Assembly: GCA_023457255.1 (NCBI GenBank)
Contig: JAEWMB010000012.1
Coordinates: forward strand, 1 to 64,000
DNA: 64,000 nt
Reading direction: 5' to 3'
Source of the DNA: Bacillota bacterium
Lineage (GTDB): Bacteria > Bacillota > Clostridia > Lachnospirales > Lachnospiraceae
The notes beneath the pieces were generated by a model. It saw only the letters and a program-made list of their open reading frames with translations, did not search any database and had not been told where the DNA came from. Numbering within the stretch: the first letter of the stretch is position 1; each line of letters begins with the position of its first letter. Below, piece by piece: positions 7,592 through 15,291 of the stretch. The translations under genes were made by a program, and so were the position numbers.

Positions 7592-9208
7592 TTGAAAGTA
7601 TGTGATTTTTATAGCAAAGTATTGCATGAATATGGCGTTGAATGCGTATTTGGAGTACCAGGATCTTTCATAATGCCAATTTGGCAATCAATATCAAAAA
7701 ATATTGGAATAAAACTTACTCGTCATGAAAATGGTGCAGTGTTTATGGCAGATGGTTATAGTAGAGGTAGTGGGAAGTTGGGAATAGCTATTACAACGGT
7801 AGGTCCTGGGGTAACCAATTCTATCACTGGTATAGCATGTGCCTATCAAGACTCCATACCTTTATTAATGCTAGCAGGGAATGGACCAGTTTCTGGTATA
7901 AGAAAAGGTGGATTCCAAAATTGTGATGTTCGAGACAGAGGTTTTTATTCGCATGATTTGTTGCAGAAAATAACTAAGCAATGTTTTTTTCCACAAACTG
8001 CTCAAGAGGCAATAAGAGATTTATTTGAAGCCATTAGATTAACTAATGAAGGCAGAAAAGGACCAGTTCACCTATCTCTACCTTTAGATGTTCAAAATTT
8101 TGAAATCTCTGATAATATGATACCGAGCAATAACTTTCAATTATTAAGTACCAGGAAAGCTATATTTTCAGAACGCATTATTGAAGAAATAGTAAAAAAA
8201 AGAAGAATAATATTTTTATGCGGATGGGGAACCTTTTTATCAGATGCTGGAGAAATATTATCCCAAGTATCAATAAAGACTAATATTCCTATTGTATCGA
8301 CTTTAAAAGGTGTATCTGCCTGCACAACGAATAATCCTCTCTTTTGGGGGGTTATTGGAAATGTTATGCATAAAGGTGTTCGGCAACGTTTAAAAGAATA
8401 TCAAGCGGACTTAATCATTGCACTTGGAACCAGTTTGTCTGAAAATTCTTGCCCTGATTTTGAAGATATTTTTGGAAAACCCCAGATAATTCAAGTTGAT
8501 ATTGAAAAAAGTAAATTTGATAGATACCGACATTGCGAATTTCATGTAGAATCAAGCATAAAGGAATTCCTTAATTATTTATATAGTAAAACAGATTTAA
8601 TCTGTAAAGAGAAAATAGTACCCATTATTGTTGAAGAAATGGGTTCTGATGTGAATTATTTCGCAAAAATTGTAAATAAAATGAATGCTATGTTGCCAGA
8701 AAACTCTGTCGTAATACCTGATGCAGGAAATCATTGGTTGGATGTTTTATATTGGTATAGAACTAAGAACATCAAGGGGTTAATGACCAATGCTGGTCTA
8801 GCCTCTATGGGTCATGCAATCGGCGCCGCCATAGGAATGTCCTGTGCAATGCCAGAAAAAATAGTAGTATGCGTTACTGGTGATGGTTCTTTTTTAATGT
8901 CAGGTAGCGAGATCAACGTAGCAGTGAACTATGGAATCAAAGTTATTTATATTGTTGCGAATAATCATTCATTAGGAAGAGTACGATGCGGTCAAATTAA
9001 CATGGACGGAGGAATTGTATCATCTTCTATTGAGAATGTTTCTATTGAATTGTGTGCCAAGGGATTAGGAGCTGATGCATATAGTTGTACTTCACTGGAT
9101 CAATTTGTAGAGGCATTAGAAAAGAGTATAAGATCCAATAATACATCAGTAATTGAAGTAATTATTGATGACGATGACTGCCCAGTTATTCTGCAAACTA
9201 GTAGGTGA
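7592..9208 (+). CDS. Thiamine-diphosphate enzyme (acetolactate synthase-like)
   Basis: The protein has 538 residues and starts at TTG 7592 after GGGGAGG. It has the three-domain layout of POX/acetolactate synthase-like enzymes. RHENGAVFMADGYSR carries the activating Glu46, the central domain is present, and the ThDP/Mg motif runs from GDG near 429 to NN near 457. It would decarboxylate a 2-oxo acid or transfer a two-carbon unit. No small regulatory subunit or ilv genes are present, so branched-chain amino-acid synthesis is unlikely. Related ThDP enzymes in natural-product and polysaccharide clusters (for example YerE, which builds a branched sugar) give a precedent for sugar carboligation. 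That role is inference here. Confidence 0.88.
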   Translation: MKVCDFYSKVLHEYGVECVFGVPGSFIMPIWQSISKNIGIKLTRHENGAVFMADGYSRGSGKLGIAITTVGPGVTNSITGIACAYQDSIPLLMLAGNGPVSGIRKGGFQNCDVRDRGFYSHDLLQKITKQCFFPQTAQEAIRDLFEAIRLTNEGRKGPVHLSLPLDVQNFEISDNMIPSNNFQLLSTRKAIFSERIIEEIVKKRRIIFLCGWGTFLSDAGEILSQVSIKTNIPIVSTLKGVSACTTNNPLFWGVIGNVMHKGVRQRLKEYQADLIIALGTSLSENSCPDFEDIFGKPQIIQVDIEKSKFDRYRHCEFHVESSIKEFLNYLYSKTDLICKEKIVPIIVEEMGSDVNYFAKIVNKMNAMLPENSVVIPDAGNHWLDVLYWYRTKNIKGLMTNAGLASMGHAIGAAIGMSCAMPEKIVVCVTGDGSFLMSGSEINVAVNYGIKVIYIVANNHSLGRVRCGQINMDGGIVSSSIENVSIELCAKGLGADAYSCTSLDQFVEALEKSIRSNNTSVIEVIIDDDDCPVILQTSR

Positions 9209-9215
9209 TATCATA

Positions 9216-9863
9216 ATGAAAAATATACTATTTATATTTGCTCATCCTGATGATGCAGAAATATATGCAGGTGGATTAATGCTTAAACTTTACCATAAGG
9301 ACATAAATTTTCGCATATGTTGTGTATTAAATGAACAGATAGATAAGCAGTTAAATAAAATTCGGAAAAATGAATTAGAAATGTCATTGAATAATGTTGG
9401 AATAAAACCAGATTATTTGGATATTCTTGACGGCAAGCTTATATGGGATGAAATTGAAATTAATAAATTATATAAATATATAGAAGATAATGATCCCTTT
9501 CTCATTATAACACACAATATACATGATTATCATAATGATCATAGACATGTATCTGATATCGTTAATTCCATAGCAAGTTATCGATGGCCGGTTATAATGA
9601 GTGACACGCTATGTGGAAATAATCATGAACCTCAATATTATTGTGATATTACTAAGTATATGCATATGAAGATTAATATGATATTGTGCCACACATCACA
9701 AGTTAAAAGCTGTAATTATAGTGAAATGGCAAGAATTCTGAATTCTTTTAGAGGACTTCAATATACAGGTAAAGCTGACTATTATTGTGAAGCATATAGC
9801 AGTTATTCTGGCTATCATCGAAATGATTTAGAAAAACGCTTGAGAAATCTTTTTGAAGATTAA
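9216..9863 (+). CDS. PIG-L family de-N-acetylase
   Basis: The protein has 215 residues from ATG 9216, chosen because AGGTGA lies 7 bases upstream. An in-frame ATG at 9165 would overlap the ThDP gene by 44 bases and add 17 residues before the conserved start. The zinc-site motif AHPDDAE (His10, Asp12, Asp13) sits at the N-terminus as expected, and HDYHNDHRH near 103-111 supplies the second metal-binding set. PIG-L enzymes remove N-acetyl groups from GlcNAc-type sugars in GPI, mycothiol, bacillithiol and aminoglycoside pathways. With a GT4 enzyme in the same operon it suggests an unmasked amino sugar in the product. Confidence 0.92.
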   Translation: MKNILFIFAHPDDAEIYAGGLMLKLYHKDINFRICCVLNEQIDKQLNKIRKNELEMSLNNVGIKPDYLDILDGKLIWDEIEINKLYKYIEDNDPFLIITHNIHDYHNDHRHVSDIVNSIASYRWPVIMSDTLCGNNHEPQYYCDITKYMHMKINMILCHTSQVKSCNYSEMARILNSFRGLQYTGKADYYCEAYSSYSGYHRNDLEKRLRNLFED

Positions 9864-9901
9864 TATGTTGTGGGTTCTTAGCCTAGAATGGAGATTCCTA
9901 T

Positions 9902-11713
9902 ATGAAAATGAAAGATGCTAAATTAATTGCTAAATATTTTAAAAGAATTGTCTCAACAGATCCATATCTTGTAATTTTACTTATTATCCACACCTTGTTA
10001 ACTGCTATCCTGCCTTTTATAGAAATAATTTTTCCAAAATACTTAGTTGACGAACTAATTGGTGAATGTAGAATGTATGTAATCGTCGGAATGCTAATTA
10101 CCTTTTTGTCTGGATCCATGATTTTGGTCTATTGCATTGAAAGGATAAGTGGAATTTTCACACCAAGAATGATTAAATTTAATGATATGTTAATAGAAAG
10201 TTATAATGAGAAGTGCCTTTCCATAGATTATGCATTTATTGAGAGTTCCGAATACTTAAACAATGCTTCTTTAGCATATAAAGCGCTCAATAAAACCGAT
10301 GAAGGTATTCAATCGGTAATATTACGTGTATTTGCATTGTTGTCAAGAATAATAAGTTTTATTGGATTTATGGCAATATTATCCACCCTAAATGGGATAA
10401 TCCTTGTAATATTAGTGATATGTATATGTATAATATACTTTTCTACCTTAAGGGCGCGTGAGTATGAAAATAGTATGCGTCCTAAGTCAGCAGAATATGA
10501 TAGAAAAAGTGGTTACATGTATAAAATTATAAATGATTTTTCCTATGGAAAGGAAGTTCGAAATTATAATCTTTTAGATTGGCTGTTGGAAAAGTACAAT
10601 CAAATCCTAAATGAAAGGATAAAAATTTATTTTAATATACAGGTTAAATTCTGTTATGTAGGTATAATAACGAGTGTATTAATTTTGTTTAGAGAGGCAT
10701 TTACCTACTTTTATTTAGTTTCGAGTGTTTTAAGAGGTACTATTGGCATAGGAAGTTTTTCAATGTATTTTACAACAATGATGCGATTTTCTTTCTGGTC
10801 CACAGCAATTTTAGATGATTTAGCTTTTATTAGAGGGCAGATGTACTTGCTAAATGAGTTTAATGAATTTTTAAATATATCAAGTTATAATGAATTGGAT
10901 ACAGGGGAGGACTTAATTAACGATAATACTTATGAGTTTGAATTTAATAATGTTACTTTTAAGTATCCGAAGACAGATAAGTATATATTTAAGGATTTTT
11001 CTTTTAAAATTAATAAGGGAGAGATGCTTGCTATTGTTGGGATAAATGGTGCTGGAAAATCAACATTAATTAAGCTATTGATTGGGTTATACAAACCTGA
11101 TGAAGGTGAGATCTTAGTAAATGGTAAAAATATAAAAAGTTTTAATGCAATAAAATATCGTAATATTTTTTCCGTAGTTTTTCAAGATGTTAGAATGTTT
11201 GAATTTTCAGCAGAAGAAAATATTACATTGGATGATGAGGTTAATACTGATAATGAAAAATTTGATGCTTCAATTAAGAATGTGGGTATAGCGGAATTGT
11301 TGATGAATCTTCCGAAAGGAAGAAAAACGAGTATGCTAAAAATCTCTGATAACGAAGGAATTGAATTCTCTGGTGGGCAAAAACAAAAAGTGGGATTAGC
11401 AAGAGCTCTATATAAGGATAGAAAAGTGCTTGTTTTTGATGAACCAACAGCTGCTTTGGATCCTCTAGCAGAATACGAAATGTATTCAAAAATGAATCAA
11501 TTAGCAAAGAATAGAACAACTATATATATATCACATAGGTTAGCAAGTACCAGATTTTGTGACAAGATAATTTTCATTCGAGATGGAAGAATTATAGAAG
11601 AGGGAACACATGAAAGGCTTCTCAAAGCTGGTGGAGAATATGCAAATTTATTTGCTATACAATCACAATATTATGATGAAAGTAAAAAAATAGCAGCTGG
11701 AGGTAATATATGA
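9902..11713 (+). CDS. ABC exporter half-transporter 1
   Basis: This 603-residue fused membrane-ATPase half transporter of the type IV exporter class has several membrane helices in the first 300 residues. They are followed by Walker A GINGAGKST near 380-388, the signature FSGGQKQK near 487, Walker B VLVFDEPTAALD near 510 and the H-loop SHR. There is no N-terminal C39 peptidase domain. It overlaps the next exporter gene by four bases (ATGA), which indicates a heterodimer. The position at the end of the operon suggests it exports the finished product or flips a lipid-linked glycan, possibly conferring self-resistance. Confidence 0.92.
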   Translation: MKMKDAKLIAKYFKRIVSTDPYLVILLIIHTLLTAILPFIEIIFPKYLVDELIGECRMYVIVGMLITFLSGSMILVYCIERISGIFTPRMIKFNDMLIESYNEKCLSIDYAFIESSEYLNNASLAYKALNKTDEGIQSVILRVFALLSRIISFIGFMAILSTLNGIILVILVICICIIYFSTLRAREYENSMRPKSAEYDRKSGYMYKIINDFSYGKEVRNYNLLDWLLEKYNQILNERIKIYFNIQVKFCYVGIITSVLILFREAFTYFYLVSSVLRGTIGIGSFSMYFTTMMRFSFWSTAILDDLAFIRGQMYLLNEFNEFLNISSYNELDTGEDLINDNTYEFEFNNVTFKYPKTDKYIFKDFSFKINKGEMLAIVGINGAGKSTLIKLLIGLYKPDEGEILVNGKNIKSFNAIKYRNIFSVVFQDVRMFEFSAEENITLDDEVNTDNEKFDASIKNVGIAELLMNLPKGRKTSMLKISDNEGIEFSGGQKQKVGLARALYKDRKVLVFDEPTAALDPLAEYEMYSKMNQLAKNRTTIYISHRLASTRFCDKIIFIRDGRIIEEGTHERLLKAGGEYANLFAIQSQYYDESKKIAAGGNI

Positions 11714-13515
11714 CAAAATACTTGAGTAGTATAAGAAAAAACTTATCTATCTCCAAATATTTTTTCCAATTAGTTATTAAGTTAAAAAAAGGGTATCTTC
11801 CACTGGCTATTTTATCAGCAATTATAGGTAGTTGTAGCTATTTGGTTTATGTTATAGCCCCTGGTTATATCATTGATCAAATATTAAGTACTAAGGATAA
11901 GGAGCAAATCATACAATCGGTTTTAATTACTGTGCTAATAGGATTAGTTATTAATATAGCTAACTGGATAATAAATACTCAATTATCTAAGTATAAATAT
12001 CAAGTTCTAGCAGCTATCGATTCTAAACTTGCATATAACATTATGAAAATGCCATTTGCTTATGTAGAAGATGCAAAAATTCTAGATTTACGTGATAAAG
12101 CATTAACGCCAATGTATGCAAACAACGTTATCTGGACGATGATTAGCTGCGTTATAAGTTTTTTTACAAATATTATAATAGCAATAGTGTTTCTAGTTAT
12201 ATTATGGAATGCTAATCTTATACTAATTGTAATTACTTTATCTACTTATCTGATTAATTGTAAATTATATAAAGATATTAATAATAAGAAATATTCTTCG
12301 GAACAATTAATCATACCGCTTGAAAGAAGAAAAAATCATTATAGTGAAATGGTATCAGATTTTGAGTATGGGAAAGAAATAAGAATATGGAATGCTCAAG
12401 AGTTTATATTAAAAAAGATAAAAAAGTATAATAGTTCTAAAAATGATATATTACATAATGAATGGAGCTATATCTCAAGGAAATATGGAATCATTAATGT
12501 AATTATTAAGATGCAAATTATATTTTCCTATGCATGGAATTCATATATCGTTATGGTAGGAAAGCAGACAATAGGTGGTTTTACAACTTGTATAAATGCA
12601 TCAGTTAAATTGATAAGTGCTTTTGATAATATAATGAAGTCTTATTCAGAGTTCGGCAGAATGTGTAAGCATCTTGATACATACCTTGAATTTATGAAAA
12701 TTAGTGAAAACCACGTAGTGAAACAAACAGAATCAGTTGGAAAATTTGAGTATATAACATTTAAAGATGTTTCTTTTAAATATCCAAATGCCTCAGATTT
12801 TACTTTGAAGCATATAAATGTAACAATTCGCAGAGGTGAGAAAATATCAATAGTTGGGTTGAATGGTTCAGGTAAGACTACGTTTATTAAATTATTAACA
12901 GGTTTATATCAACCTACTATCGGAAGAATCTTGCTCAATGGACAAGACATTGCGTCATTTAATTATCTAGAGTATTCAAAGTTGTTTTCCGTTGTTTTTC
13001 AAGATTTTAAACTTTTTTCGTTTACGATACGAGAGAACATAGAGCTATATAAAAAATCTGATAATTATATAATTTCTAAAAAAATACTAGAACAGTTGAA
13101 TTTGGGAAGCAAAATAGAGAGTTTAAAAAATGGATTGGATACTTATTTATACAAGATTTTTGATGAACAAGGTATTACCTTTTCAGGGGGGGAAGCGCAG
13201 AAGATAGCAATTGCAAGAGCTTTATATAAAGATGGAGCTGTTATTGTTTTAGATGAACCTACCTCTGCATTGGATCCAATCGCAGAAAGCGAGATTTATT
13301 CAGATTTTAACAAATTGTTGTTAAATGAAGAGAGCAAATTGCATAAAACAGATATATTTATTTCGCATAGGCTCTCCAGTTGTAGATTATGTGATAGAGT
13401 AATCGTTTTTAACGAAGGAAATATAGTACAAGATGGAAGTCACGATGAAATAGTTAAGGAAATAGGCGGTTTGTACTATAATTTGTGGAATACGCAAGCA
13501 CAGTATTATAAATAA
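11710..13515 (+). CDS. ABC exporter half-transporter 2
   Basis: The protein has 601 residues, the same layout as its partner, and is translationally coupled to it. The TM region is followed by Walker A GLNGSGKTT near 381, signature FSGGEAQK near 490, Walker B VIVLDEPTSALD near 513 and an SHR H-loop. Both half-transporters keep the Walker B glutamate, so neither ATP site looks degenerate. A G7 run occurs at 13186-13192 in the signature-motif codons. It is the last gene of the AT-rich operon. No peptidase domain or precursor peptide is seen, so a non-peptide substrate is favoured. Confidence 0.92.
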   Translation: MTKYLSSIRKNLSISKYFFQLVIKLKKGYLPLAILSAIIGSCSYLVYVIAPGYIIDQILSTKDKEQIIQSVLITVLIGLVINIANWIINTQLSKYKYQVLAAIDSKLAYNIMKMPFAYVEDAKILDLRDKALTPMYANNVIWTMISCVISFFTNIIIAIVFLVILWNANLILIVITLSTYLINCKLYKDINNKKYSSEQLIIPLERRKNHYSEMVSDFEYGKEIRIWNAQEFILKKIKKYNSSKNDILHNEWSYISRKYGIINVIIKMQIIFSYAWNSYIVMVGKQTIGGFTTCINASVKLISAFDNIMKSYSEFGRMCKHLDTYLEFMKISENHVVKQTESVGKFEYITFKDVSFKYPNASDFTLKHINVTIRRGEKISIVGLNGSGKTTFIKLLTGLYQPTIGRILLNGQDIASFNYLEYSKLFSVVFQDFKLFSFTIRENIELYKKSDNYIISKKILEQLNLGSKIESLKNGLDTYLYKIFDEQGITFSGGEAQKIAIARALYKDGAVIVLDEPTSALDPIAESEIYSDFNKLLLNEESKLHKTDIFISHRLSSCRLCDRVIVFNEGNIVQDGSHDEIVKEIGGLYYNLWNTQAQYYK

Positions 13516-13571
13516 AGTGAATATAAAAGTATTTTAAATTAATTAATTTACAGCCAAATGGAAGTGGCGGA

Positions 13572-14549
13572 ATGGAGATTAAGATGAAACAGGATTTTAT
13601 TAAAGGAATTTCATATGGTTGGGATGGAAGGGCAAATGTCTATCGGACCGAAAGAGCTAAAGAATCAATGAAGCTTTTAAGCCAAACAGGCGCAAATTGG
13701 GTTGCAATTTCATTTAATACTTATCAGGAGAGATTTAATTCAACACATATTTATTATGAATATGGACATACAGTAACAGACTTAGATATTATTACGGCTA
13801 TCCATAATGCTCATAATAATAACCTAAAAGTTTGCTTAAAACCAGTTGTTGATCCTAAGGATAAAGTATGGAGAGGGTTTATTAATTTTCCAGATGAGAA
13901 TAACGCAAAAGTTTATTGGGATGAATGGTTTGAGTCCTATCGCGCTTTTATTTGCCATTATGCACAACTAGCTGAGCAGTTTAAGTGCGAAATGTTCTGT
14001 GTAGGTTGTGAGTACAAATTTGCGCAAAGAAAGGACTCTTATTGGTCAGAGATTATTGATTATGTAAAAGAAATTTATCATGGGAAAATTATATATAATG
14101 CAAATTTTGATAGAGTGACCGGATGCAACTGGTTTAATAAGTTAGATTATATTGGAGTAAGTGCATATTATTCATTGACGCAAAAAGTTGGTGCATCGGA
14201 AGAAGAATTAAAAGAAGGCTGGAAACAAGTTTTAGATGATATGAGAAAGATATATAGAGAATACAATAAACCAGTTGTATTTATGGAAACAGGCTGTATG
14301 AATGCCAAAGGTGCATGCATTGAGCCTTGGAACTATGATGTTTCTGATAGAGAGAACGATGAGGAAGAACAGGCTAGATTTATTAAAACCAGCTTTGAAA
14401 CATTTGCTGATGAAGAGGGATTTTTAGGTTATTTTTGGTGGGAATGGTTGGCGAATCTTTATGATCCTGTAAAGGCGAAGTCGGATATAGGTTATTGTTT
14501 TTATTCAAAAAAAGCAGAAGAAATTGTAAGAGAATGGTATAGGAAATAA
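13572..14549 (+). CDS. GH113-like endo-beta-mannanase
   Basis: The 325-residue protein looks like a TIM-barrel glycoside hydrolase of family 113. It has the KGISYGWDGR N-terminus, the likely acid/base Glu147 (CVGCEYK) and the likely nucleophile Glu239 (VVFMETG), near the spacing known in GH113 mannanases. The aromatic FWWEW motif near the C-terminus lines the sugar site. No signal peptide is present, so it probably acts on imported manno-oligosaccharides. ATG 13584 has a better-placed GGAG and may be the true start. It lies 56 bases after the exporter operon and could be co-transcribed, although it is a catabolic gene. Confidence 0.8.
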   Translation: MEIKMKQDFIKGISYGWDGRANVYRTERAKESMKLLSQTGANWVAISFNTYQERFNSTHIYYEYGHTVTDLDIITAIHNAHNNNLKVCLKPVVDPKDKVWRGFINFPDENNAKVYWDEWFESYRAFICHYAQLAEQFKCEMFCVGCEYKFAQRKDSYWSEIIDYVKEIYHGKIIYNANFDRVTGCNWFNKLDYIGVSAYYSLTQKVGASEEELKEGWKQVLDDMRKIYREYNKPVVFMETGCMNAKGACIEPWNYDVSDRENDEEEQARFIKTSFETFADEEGFLGYFWWEWLANLYDPVKAKSDIGYCFYSKKAEEIVREWYRK

Positions 14550-14622
14550 TGCCAGACTTGTGGTTATTGCTTATTTTATTTGTAATATTTCAGCAATTTT
14601 AAGCTTTCAATATTTATTCTAA

Positions 14623-14877
14623 GTTATATCGTTTTGTGATTCTCTTGACTGGAAAGACTATGGAAAAGAAAACATTATAAAACAAGTGTTAGATAATAAG
14701 CATCTTGGTAATGGTTCTATTATCCTATGCCATAATGGTGCTAAATTTACAGCGGAAGCACTGGAAGAATTAATTGTTGGCTTAAAGGATAAGGGATATG
14801 AGATAGTGCCGATTTCTGAGTTGATTTATACAGAAAATTATGAGGTGGATCAGGAAGGAAGACAGAGGCAAAAATAA
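14623..14877 (+). pseudogene. Truncated polysaccharide deacetylase (NodB-type) remnant
   Basis: An open frame from just after a stop at 14620 to TAA at 14875 encodes the typical C-terminal end of a NodB-like polysaccharide deacetylase. It reads SLDWKDYG, then GSIILCHNG and a helix-rich end DKGYEIVPISELIY. These match the last third of the domain, while the N-terminal metal-binding motifs (D-D, H-xxx-H) are absent. ATG 14686 gives only a 63-residue piece without a ribosome site. I read it as a scar of a lost gene between the AT-rich operon and the pectinase. Confidence 0.75.
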
Positions 14878-14904
14878 AAGAATGGTTCAGGTTAGGTAAA
14901 AGAG

Positions 14905-14955
14905 CTGTTGCAAAAAATAGATGATTTATCTATTTTTGCAACAGTATTTTCATTT
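14905..14955 (+). terminator. Rho-independent terminator
   Basis: An 18-base arm beginning CTGTTGCAAAAAATAGAT at 14905 pairs with the matching arm ending at 14944, with one bulge, around a GATT loop. It is followed by TATTTTCATTTTCTT. It would end transcripts from the mannanase/deacetylase-relic region. Confidence 0.8.
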
Positions 14956-15002
14956 TCTTAATTGTTTTGGCTTAAAAAGTGAAGATTATTTTAGAGGAAT
15001 GT

Positions 15003-15116
15003 ATGGAAAAAGAAAATGCTGCTCTTAGAAAAGGAGCAGAGGCATACAGAGAAACGAATTATGATTTGGAGAAGATTCATAGTGATACGGTAATTTTTGT
15101 AAGCCATATGAAGTAA
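15003..15116 (+). CDS. Possible 37-residue small ORF
   Basis: ATG at 15003 follows AGAGGAAT and runs 37 codons to TAA (MEKENAALRK... ending VSHMK). The peptide is charged and helix-prone, with no signal sequence. I recognise no family. It follows a terminator and a gene relic, so it may be another decayed fragment. Confidence 0.25.
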   Translation: MEKENAALRKGAEAYRETNYDLEKIHSDTVIFVSHMK

Positions 15117-15227
15117 CAAAAAATCCTGACAAAAAATAGAAGATAAACCAAATAAGGTGACAATATTTACAATAGGTAGAAAGATAAAACTTTTGAGGTA
15201 CAATATTACAAGTGTAAGAAATGTATC

Positions 15228-15256
15228 TTGATATTAGTTAGTTTGGTTGCTATACT
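15228..15256 (+). promoter_or_regulatory. Promoter of the pectinase gene
   Basis: TTGATA (15228-15233) and TATACT (15251-15256) are spaced by 17 bases and lie about 35 bases before the start codon at 15292. This is a close match to a housekeeping sigma-A promoter. Confidence 0.65.
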
Positions 15257-15291
15257 AATTAAGTCAGAAAGATGAATAGGAGGATTTTGTT

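Noticed and set aside
7592..9208. ilvB of branched-chain amino-acid synthesis
   Set aside because: No ilvN, ilvC or leu genes accompany it, and the gene is embedded in a glycosylation operon.
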